From NCBI RefSeq assembly GCF_900547205.1, contig NZ_URFY01000002.1, forward strand, positions 1 through 64,000: a stretch of DNA of 64,000 nt, read 5' to 3'. The DNA comes from an uncultured Bacteroides sp. (lineage in GTDB: Bacteria; Bacteroidota; Bacteroidia; Bacteroidales; Bacteroidaceae). Within the stretch, counting starts at the first letter, position 1. Each line of letters starts with the position of its first letter. A program made the position numbers and the translations under genes. This document shows, one piece after another, positions 51,141 to 60,546 of this stretch. The notes under the pieces are model-generated. The model saw only the letters and a program-made list of their open reading frames with translations, had not been told where the DNA came from and did no database searches.

Positions 51141-52304
51141 ATGAAAAAACTACTATTGGTATCGTTGGCTTTATGCCTCACTGTTGGTGCTTCGGCTCAG
51201 TCCAAGCAAGGTGCTTCCAATTTGCCGGTCATTGATATTAAGAAGGAATATCCGAAAAAGAAATTGCTATTGAAGGATATTGCTACTGCGGAGTATATTC
51301 CGTTGGAAACGTCGGATAAGGTATTGCTGGATGCGGTGGCTACTATGCATTGTTCCTTCACGGATCATTATATGACCACTTATAATGCCAAAGAAGGGCA
51401 AATATTTGTATTTGATAGAAAAGGTAAAATATGCCATACATTTAATCGTAATGGAGGAAGTGGAGAAGAGTATACTTATCCTATGCAAGTGCGTTTAGAC
51501 GAAAAAGCTAAAGAACTATTTGTCTTAGATGTTTCGAATAAAATACTAGTTTATTCGATGGATGGAAAATATAAGCGTACTTTATCTGTTCCTGAAGATG
51601 TACGTATTGAAATTATGTACAATTGTGATAGCCAGTATTTGTTGTGTTATGACAGTTATATGTTGGATAGACCCGGAAAACAACCTAATAGTCGTCCCTA
51701 TTTACTAGTATCGAAAAAAGATGGGAACATTTCCCGGCTTCCGGTAACTATTAAAGATCGAGTTGGAAAACGAATCTATATAACTCAAGGGAGCCAGACG
51801 GTTGCCGTTTCAATGTCTCTCTTTCCAATGGCAAATAGCGGTTCCGAATTTATTCTTGCAGATTTGGCTGCTGATACAGTTTATTCTTATCGTAATCGAA
51901 AGTTGACTCCTTTATTTGTGCGCACTCCAAAAGCTGATGCTTCCGAACCGAAACTTGTCATGCAGTGCTATGCTAAGATTGGAAAATACTTATTAATGTC
52001 AACCGCACTGAAAAAATATGAACCGGGGAAGAATTCTTTTGACGTCAAGGGGTTTGCTTTTGACACAGTAGAGAAGAAAGTTTATGATCTGGATTTTGAA
52101 GATTTGGACTTTACACCTGCTCGCTCTATGAGAATAGGGGGTAGGCTGCCAGAAGTACCTGAAAATTGCAATTTTGATGCATGGGATGCCGATCGTTTAC
52201 TCGATATGCTAGAGAAAGGAAAACTAGCCGGAAACCTGAAGAAAGCCGCAGAGAAGATGACAATTGACGATAATCCTTTGATTATATTGTATAAATTCAA
52301 ATAA
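51141..52304 (+). CDS. 6-bladed beta-propeller protein, copy 1
   Basis: 387 residues with signal peptide (TVGASAQ), no lipobox. The conserved front LPVIDIKKEYPKKKLLLKDI followed by ATAEYIPLET is the hallmark of Bacteroides 6-bladed (BF3164-like/PF17170) propellers, with blades such as QIFVFDRKGKICHTFNRNG and ELFVLDVSNKILVYSMDGKY. Periplasmic; ligand unknown. It lies 33 nt after the regulator gene, and 7 nt before a paralogue. Confidence 0.82.
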   Translation: MKKLLLVSLALCLTVGASAQSKQGASNLPVIDIKKEYPKKKLLLKDIATAEYIPLETSDKVLLDAVATMHCSFTDHYMTTYNAKEGQIFVFDRKGKICHTFNRNGGSGEEYTYPMQVRLDEKAKELFVLDVSNKILVYSMDGKYKRTLSVPEDVRIEIMYNCDSQYLLCYDSYMLDRPGKQPNSRPYLLVSKKDGNISRLPVTIKDRVGKRIYITQGSQTVAVSMSLFPMANSGSEFILADLAADTVYSYRNRKLTPLFVRTPKADASEPKLVMQCYAKIGKYLLMSTALKKYEPGKNSFDVKGFAFDTVEKKVYDLDFEDLDFTPARSMRIGGRLPEVPENCNFDAWDADRLLDMLEKGKLAGNLKKAAEKMTIDDNPLIILYKFK

Positions 52305-52311
52305 GGTATCA

Positions 52312-53487
52312 ATGAAGATTGTATTGTTCCTCTTCTCTCTCTTTCTGTTAGTCGGGTGTAAGCGTCCGGCTGCAACAATATCAGAAGTCCAATCATTACC
52401 GATAGTGGATCTGAATGCATCTTACCCTGAAAGGGAACTCGATATGGCGGAAGTTGCAAAGGCTGAATATATTCCTTTATATACAGTCGGTGCAGATTCT
52501 TTAGTCGGATATTGTTTGACTTCGGCCAGCGTTTCAGCTAATTGGGTAGTGGTTTACAACCGTCAGCATACAATCATGGTTTTTGAACGGTCCACCGGGA
52601 AACTCCGTTATCGTTTCAATCATCAGGGGAAGCAAGAGGAACAATACTATTATATATACTCTGTTTTTGTAGATGAAGAGCGTGAAGAAATTTATGTATT
52701 AGGTTCGGTTCTCAGGATCTATGTCTACAGTCTGTCTGGCGAATATAAACGTACGCTGAAACTCCCATACGATAGGTATTTCGACGGTGTGTTTGATTAC
52801 AACAAAGATTCGTTGATATTCAGTGATGGAAAGGAAGATGTTGATAATCCCGTTCAAAAAGGAACCTACTATTATCTAATGTCGAAAGATAATGGTGGAA
52901 CAACGCCTTTGCCTTTTCATGTGAAACATCGTATTACAAATCGTTTCCGCATTCGGTTGCGTGATAGAGATTGGGCGGGAGTATTAACTTGTCGTTTTTC
53001 TATCGAACCTGTACTGAAGGATGGCGACGAAGTGATTCTTTCTGAATTTTCCAATGATACAGTATTCTCTTACGGAAAAGAGGGATTAAAACCTTTGCTG
53101 GTACGCACCCCTCCACCTCGCTCTACTTTCCCGCTGAAACTAATGGCAGTTTCGTTGCGCACCGAGCGTTTTTTGTTTCTGGGTGTGATAGAGAAAGTAT
53201 ATAAACAGAATATACACAAACTGGACGGTGATTCGTATGTTTACGATTATCAGACGAAAGAGTTCTTTTCTCCAGAATTAGTGAACGGCGACTTCATCCC
53301 CGAACTTCCTGTTGGGATAGAAAATGCCCGTGGCAGCTTTCCGAAGAACGTCGGTGCATCTTATATTCATGCCCGAAAGCTAAAACAATACTATCGGGAA
53401 GGAAAGCTGAAAGGACAGGCAAAAGAGGCTGCTTCCGGTCTGACAAGAGATGATATATACGTCTTGGTACTCTACCATTTCAATTAA
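52312..53487 (+). CDS. 6-bladed beta-propeller lipoprotein, copy 2
   Basis: 391 residues, paralogue of the preceding gene: LPIVDLNASYPERELDMAEV and AKAEYIPLYTVGADS align with the first protein's start. It differs by having a lipobox (LLVGC, Cys16), so one partner is anchored and the other free in the periplasm. Blades such as TIMVFERSTGKLRYRFNHQG and EIYVLGSVLRIYVYSLSGEY match blades of copy 1. Function unknown. Both end in a similar ILYKFK / VLYHFN strand. Confidence 0.8.
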   Translation: MKIVLFLFSLFLLVGCKRPAATISEVQSLPIVDLNASYPERELDMAEVAKAEYIPLYTVGADSLVGYCLTSASVSANWVVVYNRQHTIMVFERSTGKLRYRFNHQGKQEEQYYYIYSVFVDEEREEIYVLGSVLRIYVYSLSGEYKRTLKLPYDRYFDGVFDYNKDSLIFSDGKEDVDNPVQKGTYYYLMSKDNGGTTPLPFHVKHRITNRFRIRLRDRDWAGVLTCRFSIEPVLKDGDEVILSEFSNDTVFSYGKEGLKPLLVRTPPPRSTFPLKLMAVSLRTERFLFLGVIEKVYKQNIHKLDGDSYVYDYQTKEFFSPELVNGDFIPELPVGIENARGSFPKNVGASYIHARKLKQYYREGKLKGQAKEAASGLTRDDIYVLVLYHFN

Positions 53488-53557
53488 ATGAGTCGGTAAA
53501 TGTCCTCTTGAGCTTATTATTTTTGTGAAATAAGTAGGATTTATAAACTTATTCTTT

Positions 53558-53565
53558 TACATTTG
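53558..53565 (+). promoter_or_regulatory. Promoter -7 element TACATTTG for phosphohexomutase
   Basis: TACATTTGTG lies 70 nt before the ATG; -33 box weak. Confidence 0.5.
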
Positions 53566-53635
53566 TGTGCTCAAGAATTGACTTTGTTCAAGAATTGATA
53601 TTGAATGATTCATTAACTAATAAATAATAAACGAA

Positions 53636-55381
53636 ATGGAAAATCAGGAACTTATTAAACAGGTCACTGAGAAAGCCGAAAAGTGGCTGACCCCGGCTTA
53701 TGATGCCGAAACTCAGGCTGAAGTAAAACGTATGTTGGAAAACGAAGATAAGACCGAACTGATTGAAGCCTTCTACAAAGACCTTGAATTTGGTACGGGC
53801 GGTCTGCGCGGTATCATGGGTGTAGGTAGCAATCGTATGAATATCTATACCGTAGGTGCTGCTACACAAGGACTTTCCAACTACTTGAAAAAGAACTTCA
53901 AAGACCTGCCCCAGATATCTGTAGTAGTGGGTCACGACTGCCGTAACAACAGCCGCCTGTTTGCAGAAACATCTGCTAATATATTCTCTGCCAATGGCAT
54001 CAAAGTATATCTGTTCGAAGATATGCGACCCACTCCCGAAATGTCTTTCGCCATCCGTCACCTCGGTTGCCAGAGCGGTATCATCCTGACAGCTTCTCAC
54101 AATCCGAAGGAATACAACGGTTACAAAGCATACTGGGACGACGGCGCACAGGTATTGGCTCCGCACGATAAAGGCATTATCGACGAAGTAAACGCCATTG
54201 CGTCTGCTGCCGACATTAAGTTCGAAGGCAATGCAGACTTGATTCAGATTATCGGTGAGGACGTAGATAAGATTTATCTCGATATGGTGAAGACGGTTTC
54301 TATCGATCCGGAAGCAATCGCCCGCCACAAAGATATGAAGATTGTTTATACTCCGATTCACGGTACCGGTATGGTGCTGATTCCCCGTGCATTGAAGATG
54401 TGGGGATTTGAAAACGTGTTTACTGTTCCCGAACAGATGATAAAGGATGGTAACTTCCCCACTGTTGTATCTCCGAACCCTGAAAATGCCGAAGCTCTTT
54501 CTATGGCAGTAAATCTGGCTAAGGAAATTGATGCCGAACTTGTAATGGCTTCCGACCCGGATGCCGACCGTGTAGGTATTGCTTGCAAGGACGACAAGGG
54601 CGAATGGGTATTGATTAACGGTAACCAGACTTGTATGATGTACCTTTACTACATCCTCACTCAATACAAACAATTGGGTAAGATTAAAGGTAACGAGTTC
54701 TGCGTGAAGACTATCGTTACTACCGAGCTTATCAAGAAAATCGCTGATAAGAACAACATCGAAATGCTTGACTGCTACACAGGTTTCAAATGGATTGCCC
54801 GTGAAATCCGTCTGCGCGAAGGCAAACAGAAATACATCGGTGGAGGAGAAGAAAGCTACGGATTCCTAGCCGAAGACTTCGTTCGCGATAAAGATGCCGT
54901 ATCGGCTTGCTGCCTGATTTCGGAAATTGCTGCTTGGGCGAAAGATAACGGTAAGTCATTGTATCAGTTGTTGCTGGACATCTACGTAGAGTATGGATTC
55001 TCGAAAGAGTTCACTGTTAACGTGGTGAAGCCGGGCAAGAGCGGTGCAGAAGAAATCAAAGCTATGATGGAAAACTTCCGTGCTAATCCTCCGAAAGAGT
55101 TGGGTGGCTCGAAGGTTATCCTGAGCAAAGACTACAAGACGCTGAAACAGACTGATGATAAAGGTAATGTAACGGAAATCGATATGCCTGAATCTTCTAA
55201 TGTACTGCAATACTTCACAGAAGACGGCAGCAAAGTTTCAGTTCGCCCGTCGGGAACAGAGCCGAAGATCAAGTTCTATATGGAAGTGCAAGGTGAGATG
55301 GGTTGCCGTCATTGCTATGCTACTGCCGAATCTGACGCAATGGAGAAAATTGAGGCAGTGAAGAAATCACTGGGCATCTGA
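53636..55381 (+). CDS. Phosphoglucomutase/phosphomannomutase (phosphohexomutase)
   Basis: 581 residues. The catalytic phosphoserine is Ser154 in TASHNPKEYNGYKAYWDDGA; the magnesium loop is DPDADRVGIA; the sugar loop GGGEESYGFLAEDF; the phosphate loop VRPSGTEPKIKFY. N-terminal GTGGLRGIMGVGSNRMN is typical of the larger PgcA/PGM2-like class. It interconverts hexose 1- and 6-phosphates. Single gene with strong codon bias, probably highly expressed. Confidence 0.95.
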   Translation: MENQELIKQVTEKAEKWLTPAYDAETQAEVKRMLENEDKTELIEAFYKDLEFGTGGLRGIMGVGSNRMNIYTVGAATQGLSNYLKKNFKDLPQISVVVGHDCRNNSRLFAETSANIFSANGIKVYLFEDMRPTPEMSFAIRHLGCQSGIILTASHNPKEYNGYKAYWDDGAQVLAPHDKGIIDEVNAIASAADIKFEGNADLIQIIGEDVDKIYLDMVKTVSIDPEAIARHKDMKIVYTPIHGTGMVLIPRALKMWGFENVFTVPEQMIKDGNFPTVVSPNPENAEALSMAVNLAKEIDAELVMASDPDADRVGIACKDDKGEWVLINGNQTCMMYLYYILTQYKQLGKIKGNEFCVKTIVTTELIKKIADKNNIEMLDCYTGFKWIAREIRLREGKQKYIGGGEESYGFLAEDFVRDKDAVSACCLISEIAAWAKDNGKSLYQLLLDIYVEYGFSKEFTVNVVKPGKSGAEEIKAMMENFRANPPKELGGSKVILSKDYKTLKQTDDKGNVTEIDMPESSNVLQYFTEDGSKVSVRPSGTEPKIKFYMEVQGEMGCRHCYATAESDAMEKIEAVKKSLGI

Positions 55382-55431
55382 TAACACTTCTTGCTATTCT
55401 TGAAAATCAAGAATAGGTAGACAATAAAAAT

Positions 55432-55469
55432 AGCGCCTCCATAGTCTTTCCGAAGATTATGGAGGCGCT
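55432..55469. terminator. Bidirectional terminator between phosphohexomutase and DUF418 genes
   Basis: AGCGCCTCCATAGTCTT pairs with AAGATTATGGAGGCGCT (one G-U), a 17-bp stem with a 4-nt loop. On the minus strand a run ATTTTTATTG follows. Confidence 0.85.
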
Positions 55470-55653
55470 TCACATTATATATCGCTTCTCATCTGTTAGA
55501 GTAGGGTTCAGCACAGTTCTTTCATTTTCTTTGCATTCATTAAGTCCCCCTCTCTAATCATTCCTTCACGAATCTTGTTCTATTGGCATCATCTCAATTG
55601 GCAGGCTACGGAGACACACGTGTTGTTGATGCTTTTGAGTGATACGTACAGTT

Positions 55654-56901
55654 TCATATTCGTAAGTTGTTCGTTTGTAGATAGTGTGTTTCCCGTGGCC
55701 TGCTTTCTTTATCCTCTTGCTGTTGTTTTTTAGTTCCTATCCAAGTCCATTTATGCCAGATGGTTTCCAGCGGTCCTTGTTTGTGCTTCGACAACCACCA
55801 TTTGCAGAACTGCACTTGCACCACGAGAAGGATAATGCCGATAACCAAACTAAGTGTATATCCGCAATAAGGAGCAAGGTAAAATCCGAATGGGAAATAG
55901 ATGATAGCACCCAGAATAGACTGGCTGATATAGTTTGTCAGGCTCATCTTTCCGTAGAACCGAAGGTTGGATACTGCTTTTTGGAATCTTTCCTTTTGAT
56001 AGAGCAGGATGAAAGAAGAGATTAATACGATGGTGAATGCAAACTTCTGCCACATATCAAAAGCGGTGCCTACTGTCTGCTGAATCAGGCTGCTGTCACT
56101 TTGCATAATCTGCTCTTTCAGCGAATAAAGCGGAGCGAAGCTGATGGCTGCAATGATAAGCGCCTTTATCCAGAATTTCAGATGCGATTCGGAAGTGACG
56201 AAGAGTTCTTTGCGTCCGATGTAAAGACCAAACAAGAAAAGTCCCGCAGTCTGCAAGAAACGCCCGGCGCCGATAGCCCAAAACAGACTGGCTTTTTGTC
56301 CCAGCGTGACGTTACCAATCAGAAATTCCCAGAAGTTGCCGCCTTTGGTGTAGGCTGCCACTTCGGTATACATAGCTCCTACATTTAAGTCGGGTAGGGT
56401 ATAGGTGGGATTGAAAAGGCTCATGATATAATGATACCATTCGATGGGTTGAATCAAGAACACGATGGAAGCAATTAAAATAGCCTTGTCACTCCAGTTG
56501 CGTACTATAAACAGTATGAGACTGACCACGGCGAACAGAAGCAGCACATCTCCAGCCGGAAAAAAGGCAGCATTGAGTGTGGCAAAACCAACCAGCAATA
56601 TCATTCTCCACAGAAAACGATAGCCGAAGTCTTTCCCTTTCAGTTTTTGATTATTCGATTGAATGTAGAAGGTAAAACCGAATAGCAAAGCGAATATAGC
56701 ATAAGACTTTCCGGCTAACAAGGAGAATACGGCATTGAATACTCCATTATCCAGAATGGTCAGCCATTCGGGAGAACTTTGCGGATAAACAGGAAAGATA
56801 AAATGTTCCAGATTGTGTACCAGGAGGATAGCCATAACGGCAAAGCCTCTCAGGGCGTCTACCACTTCTATTCGTGGTGATTTTTTAGTAGATAATTTCA
56901 T
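55654..56901 (-). CDS. DUF418-family (YeiB-like) integral membrane protein
   Basis: 415 residues, about ten membrane helices. N-terminal RIEVVDALRGFAVMAILLVH is the acyltransferase-like/DUF1624 start, and the C-terminal part (FYGKMSLTNYISQSILGAII; YFPFGFYLAPYCG; QFCKWWLSKHKQGPLETIWH) is DUF418. Function unknown; proteins of this family are suspected transporters or acyltransferase relatives. The tail (KKQQQEDKESRPRETHYLQT) is highly polar. Adjacent to a Crp/Fnr regulator on the same strand. Confidence 0.88.
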   Translation of the reverse strand: MKLSTKKSPRIEVVDALRGFAVMAILLVHNLEHFIFPVYPQSSPEWLTILDNGVFNAVFSLLAGKSYAIFALLFGFTFYIQSNNQKLKGKDFGYRFLWRMILLVGFATLNAAFFPAGDVLLLFAVVSLILFIVRNWSDKAILIASIVFLIQPIEWYHYIMSLFNPTYTLPDLNVGAMYTEVAAYTKGGNFWEFLIGNVTLGQKASLFWAIGAGRFLQTAGLFLFGLYIGRKELFVTSESHLKFWIKALIIAAISFAPLYSLKEQIMQSDSSLIQQTVGTAFDMWQKFAFTIVLISSFILLYQKERFQKAVSNLRFYGKMSLTNYISQSILGAIIYFPFGFYLAPYCGYTLSLVIGIILLVVQVQFCKWWLSKHKQGPLETIWHKWTWIGTKKQQQEDKESRPRETHYLQTNNLRI

Positions 56902-57019
56902 GGGTCTGATTTATGATTGTTTTTTAGTTAATATTCGCTTTACCCATCTATTTATGTATTTGGCTGCAAAAGTACCGTTTTCCAGTGATATAAAAATTCA
57001 CATAGATTAAAAAAAGCAC

Positions 57020-57583
57020 TTAGGTTTCGGAACGCAGACGGCTTAGATGTTGCGGGGTCATTCCGAGAAAGGAAGCTATATACCCTAATTGGGCACGGTG
57101 AATGACGTCCGGTTGTTCTCTTAAAAGCTGTTCGTATCGTTCTCTTGCAGGAAGATATAGCCTGTTGATGTGGTGCACATCCATATACAGCAAGCATTCC
57201 TGATGAATAACCCGTCCCCAGTTGGCTATCTCGATATTGGTTTCATAAATTTGGTTTAATTCCTCGATGCGTATGGCATACAATACGCAATCTTCCAGCA
57301 ATTCGACATATTCGTAACCCGGTTCGTTGTGGTATAAATCGTTCATGGCAAAGGTAATGTCGCCTTCGCGTGAGAACCAGATGGTAATCTCCTCACCGTC
57401 GCGCAGGCAATAGGAACGGCAAAAACCTTTCTCTATAAAGTAAATGTGACGGTCTATAACACCACCCTGTATCAGCAAATGTTTCTTTGGAAGTTCCATT
57501 CTTTTCATGTGGCCGAAAAGAACTTCCAAAGAGTGGTCGGATACAGGGTAATATCGGCGGATTCCTTTGATGATGTTCTCCAT
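57020..57583 (-). CDS. Crp/Fnr-family transcriptional regulator
   Basis: 187 residues. The N-terminal cyclic-nucleotide-binding fold (about 20-120) shows KKHLLIQGGVIDRHIYFIEK and DGEEITIWFSREGDITFAMN; the C-terminal helix-turn-helix is IHRAQLGYIASFLGMTPQHL SRLR. No Cys cluster for oxygen sensing. Effector unknown. It follows nudC by 8 nt and lies 119 nt before the DUF418 gene, all on the minus strand. Confidence 0.88.
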   Translation of the reverse strand: MENIIKGIRRYYPVSDHSLEVLFGHMKRMELPKKHLLIQGGVIDRHIYFIEKGFCRSYCLRDGEEITIWFSREGDITFAMNDLYHNEPGYEYVELLEDCVLYAIRIEELNQIYETNIEIANWGRVIHQECLLYMDVHHINRLYLPARERYEQLLREQPDVIHRAQLGYIASFLGMTPQHLSRLRSET

Positions 57584-57591
57584 TTATGGGA

Positions 57592-58383
57592 TTATTTATC
57601 GGTATCCTCAATCCACCAGTCAATCATCTTTCGTGCGAGACTTAGTTTTCGTGGAAGTTCCGGCAGATTATCGCGGGTATAGAAATCTCCCGAACTAAGC
57701 TCTTCATCTTGTAGTTTGATTTCCCCTCCGGCATAATCGGCAATGAAACCTACCATTAATCCGCTGGGATAAGGCCAAGACTGGTTGCCGAAATAAGTGA
57801 TGTTCTTCACGTCTAGTGCGGTTTCTTCTTTCACTTCGCGGGCAACGCATTCTTCTAGTGTTTCTCCTGTCTCTAGGAATCCGGCAACGAGACCGTTGAA
57901 TTTGCCTTTGAAATTACGGGCATGGACGAGAAGCAGAGAGTCGCCTTTGCGTACCAGCACAAGTATGGCAGTAGAAATGGCAGGATACACTTCCCGACCA
58001 CAGTTCGGGCAGCGCTTCATGATGGCTTCCTTTTGCTCCATCGGTGCGCCGCAGGCAGAGCAGAACTGGCTGTTTCTGTCCCAGTGCAGTATTTCGTGTG
58101 CTTTGCCTGCTGCCTGATAATGAGCCAGCGGAAGATAATCGTAAGAAGCTCGAAGTCCTACGGGGATATATTTCTCCGTTTCTACGATGGGCTGGGAAAC
58201 GGAGAACGCTTTGCAGTCTTTGCCTTCCAACGTTGTGATAGTATGTACGGTTGTTTTCTCTTCAATAGCATATGGAGACATTTCTCCATATGGCACAGCA
58301 AAAGTGCCGTTCTCTTTCTTTTCTAATAGCAGTTTGTCATTGTAAAAGACAAACCACCATGAGGATTGCGTTGTTTGGTCCAT
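57592..58383 (-). CDS. nudC: NAD+ diphosphatase (NudC)
   Basis: 263 residues. Zinc ribbon (CSACGAPMEQ ... RCPNCGREVYP) at about 113-138, then the Nudix box GFLETGETLEECVAREVKEE with the NudC-type continuation SQPWPYPSGLMVGF-like SWPYPSGLMVGFIADY. NudC hydrolyses NADH and also removes NAD caps from RNA. 8 nt before the Crp/Fnr gene. Confidence 0.95.
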   Translation of the reverse strand: MDQTTQSSWWFVFYNDKLLLEKKENGTFAVPYGEMSPYAIEEKTTVHTITTLEGKDCKAFSVSQPIVETEKYIPVGLRASYDYLPLAHYQAAGKAHEILHWDRNSQFCSACGAPMEQKEAIMKRCPNCGREVYPAISTAILVLVRKGDSLLLVHARNFKGKFNGLVAGFLETGETLEECVAREVKEETALDVKNITYFGNQSWPYPSGLMVGFIADYAGGEIKLQDEELSSGDFYTRDNLPELPRKLSLARKMIDWWIEDTDK

Positions 58384-58468
58384 TATTTCTTTCTATTAAT
58401 CTTTCGCGCTGCGAAGTTATAAAAAACTGCATTGATATTTCAGAGTTACCTTAGAAATTATCAATGCA

Positions 58469-60064
58469 TTAACTTAATACAATGTATTCCCCGATTCCAA
58501 TCTCCTGAATAAAATAGCTATCGTGTGAGATGGCAATAACAGTGCCCGTATAATTTTTAATCGTATCAGTGATAATTTCAATACTTTGTATATCCAGATT
58601 GTTGGTCGGTTCGTCCAAAATAAACATATCTGGTGTGTTGTTGCTAATCATCAGGCAGCAGAAAGCAAGTCTCATTTTCTCTCCGCCACTCAGTTTCCAG
58701 CACGATTTATCCCATTCCGTTGCAGGGAATAAGTAACGGTTCAGAATAATCTTAATCTCATGTTCAGGCAGGTTTCGGTCGTTGAAGGAGTAAGCCTGTT
58801 GCAGCACACTGTTCCCGTCGTTGATGATAGAATACTCCTGATTCAGGTAGACGTAACTGAAATCTGCCCGGGTCAACGTGTCTTGAAGCGGTTGCAGCTT
58901 TCCGGTGATTAGCTTCAGGAGAGTTGTTTTTCCGCTGCCATTGCTCCCTTGGATGCAAAGACGGTCACCACTTTTCAGTTGGAAAGAGAGAGGCGCTTGC
59001 CAAAGGCGATGTCCAGGCTGATAACCATAATTGATGTCCTTGGCCGTCACCAGTATTTTCCCCGTATGGAGTGCAGAACTGTTGAAATCTGTTTTTAATG
59101 CAGACGTTGGCGCGAGTGAGCATCGGAGTTTATTTCGTTCATCCGTCAGCTTTTCCGTTTTTTCTTGATGAACACTGTTGAGCCTGCTACTGCTATTCTC
59201 CGATTTGTTTTGCAGGGAGTTCAATACGATGCGTGGAATGCCTTTCTTACTGTTGGCTTTCTTGCCGCGAACGTTCTGTTTATCTCTTCGTTCTGCCGCT
59301 TCACGAGCCACTTTGCGAGCCATGCGGAGTGCCTTCTCTTTTTCTTCAATGCGCTGCTGCAAAGCTTGTTGCATGATTTCTTTCTGCTCCTTATAGAACT
59401 CATAATTGCCACCATAATAGTTAATCTGCTCTTTCTCCAATTCACAAATTTCGGGGAGAAGATTCAGAAGCGTCCGGTCATGGCTTACTATTAATAAGGT
59501 AGAGCGACATTTCTCCACCCAATCGTACAGACGCTTCCTGCCCGAAGCATCGAGGTGATTGGTCGGCTCATCCATCAGTATGACGGATGGACTGTGGATA
59601 TCCATCCCTGCCAGAAACACCCGTCTCTTTTCTCCTCCGCTAAGCAGATTCATCGGGTGGGATAGGGGGAACTGTCCGATGTCCCAAGCATCGAGAGCAG
59701 CAACGGAACGTTCTTCGATATTCCAGTCATCGTCCAAAACCGTGAACTTCTCGACCGAGGTATCTCCCGCCAATATAGCGTACAAGGCTTGTTGCTTACG
59801 GTCTATCCGCAAGGCTTCGGCAATGGTGAGCGAATCGTATTGTCCGAAATGCTGCGGGATGTAATAGAGGTCGTCCGGGCGGACTATGACACCGGAAGAC
59901 GGTGAAAGATGTCCGGCAATTATTTGCAGCAGAGTAGATTTACCGCAGCCGTTGTTGCCTACTAATCCTAATTTCTGCCCTTTGTTGATAGCGAAGTTCA
60001 GGTTATTGAATAATACTTCTTTATCTGCGTGGATATAGCTTATTTGTTGAATACTGATAGACAT
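58469..60064 (-). CDS. ABC-F family ATPase
   Basis: 531 residues from ATG 60064 (MSISIQQISYIHADKEVLF); a start at 60139 adds a hydrophobic stretch with no family support. Two ABC domains: Walker A GLVGNNGCGKSTLL and IQGSNGSGKTTLLKLI, signatures LSGGEKRRVFLAG and LSGGEKMRLAF, Walker B with DEPTNHLDA and DEPTNNLD. No membrane domain. The linker is long and basic (EEKEKALRMARKVAREAAER). ABC-F proteins act on the ribosome E site; some protect against antibiotics. The class (housekeeping or resistance) cannot be decided by reading. It has a long leader. Confidence 0.92.
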   Translation of the reverse strand: MSISIQQISYIHADKEVLFNNLNFAINKGQKLGLVGNNGCGKSTLLQIIAGHLSPSSGVIVRPDDLYYIPQHFGQYDSLTIAEALRIDRKQQALYAILAGDTSVEKFTVLDDDWNIEERSVAALDAWDIGQFPLSHPMNLLSGGEKRRVFLAGMDIHSPSVILMDEPTNHLDASGRKRLYDWVEKCRSTLLIVSHDRTLLNLLPEICELEKEQINYYGGNYEFYKEQKEIMQQALQQRIEEKEKALRMARKVAREAAERRDKQNVRGKKANSKKGIPRIVLNSLQNKSENSSSRLNSVHQEKTEKLTDERNKLRCSLAPTSALKTDFNSSALHTGKILVTAKDINYGYQPGHRLWQAPLSFQLKSGDRLCIQGSNGSGKTTLLKLITGKLQPLQDTLTRADFSYVYLNQEYSIINDGNSVLQQAYSFNDRNLPEHEIKIILNRYLFPATEWDKSCWKLSGGEKMRLAFCCLMISNNTPDMFILDEPTNNLDIQSIEIITDTIKNYTGTVIAISHDSYFIQEIGIGEYIVLS

Positions 60065-60271
60065 AGTATTTATTGAGTTTGAAGTTGGAAATAAAGTGAA
60101 TGATACAATCACGGGGAGGAAGGGGAACGACAAACACAATACTGGCTAAACAACACGAATTTCGTGATGCTCAACTACGTAGATAAAGCATATAGGAAAG
60201 TGATGTTTACTTGAAAGTGCTGTCTTAGTTAGAAATTCTCATTGCGGCAAGTATATAGTTAAACATGGGTG

Positions 60272-60303
60272 CAAAGATAGCATTTTTTCTTTAATTGAAC
60301 AAA
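60272..60303 (-). promoter_or_regulatory. Consensus promoter for the ABC-F gene
   Basis: Minus-strand TTTG (60300-60303) and TATCTTTG (60272-60279), 20 nt apart; a textbook Bacteroides promoter. Start near 60265 leaves a leader of about 200 nt. Confidence 0.78.
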
Positions 60304-60314
60304 CAATAAAAGGA

Positions 60315-60347
60315 ATGAGCCCCTTGCTTCGGCAACAAAGGGCTCAT
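60315..60347 (-). terminator. Terminator for the small exported protein gene
   Basis: ATGAGCCCCTTG pairs with CAAAGGGCTCAT (one mismatch), and on the minus strand the exit is TCCTTTTATT. It lies about 200 nt after the stop at 60547 and overlaps nothing but the start of the ABC-F promoter region. Confidence 0.65.
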
Positions 60348-60546
60348 AGCTACAAGTATTTCGCAATACATTAGGTAGCTCACACAAACAAAACAAACAA
60401 TAAGATGTGCCACCACACTTGGCTGAATATTGTTAGGTATACTGAATAACATTCAGTCTTTTCTCCTGTCACTAGAGCCCCGATTCCCTATGAATCGAGG
60501 TGTCATTTTGAATTAAAGGGGCGACTCATCCAATTGAGGTCAGATA

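Larger units (their letters stand above)
60065..60546. other. Gene-free stretch: ABC-F leader, promoter, terminator, small dyads
   Basis: A consensus minus promoter (60272-60303) gives an about 200-nt leader for the ABC-F gene, with two tiny reading frames (60225-60242, MRISN; 60171-60191, MLYLRS) and a small palindrome CACGAATTTCGTG (60153-60165). To the right are a terminator for the exported protein gene and an unexplained 200 nt with dyads (CGATTC/GAATCG at 60481-60497). Confidence 0.6.

Noticed and set aside
53588..54673. 361-codon antisense frame in the phosphohexomutase gene
   Set aside because: Shadow of a strongly codon-biased gene; composition rich in Phe, Val and His without domain.
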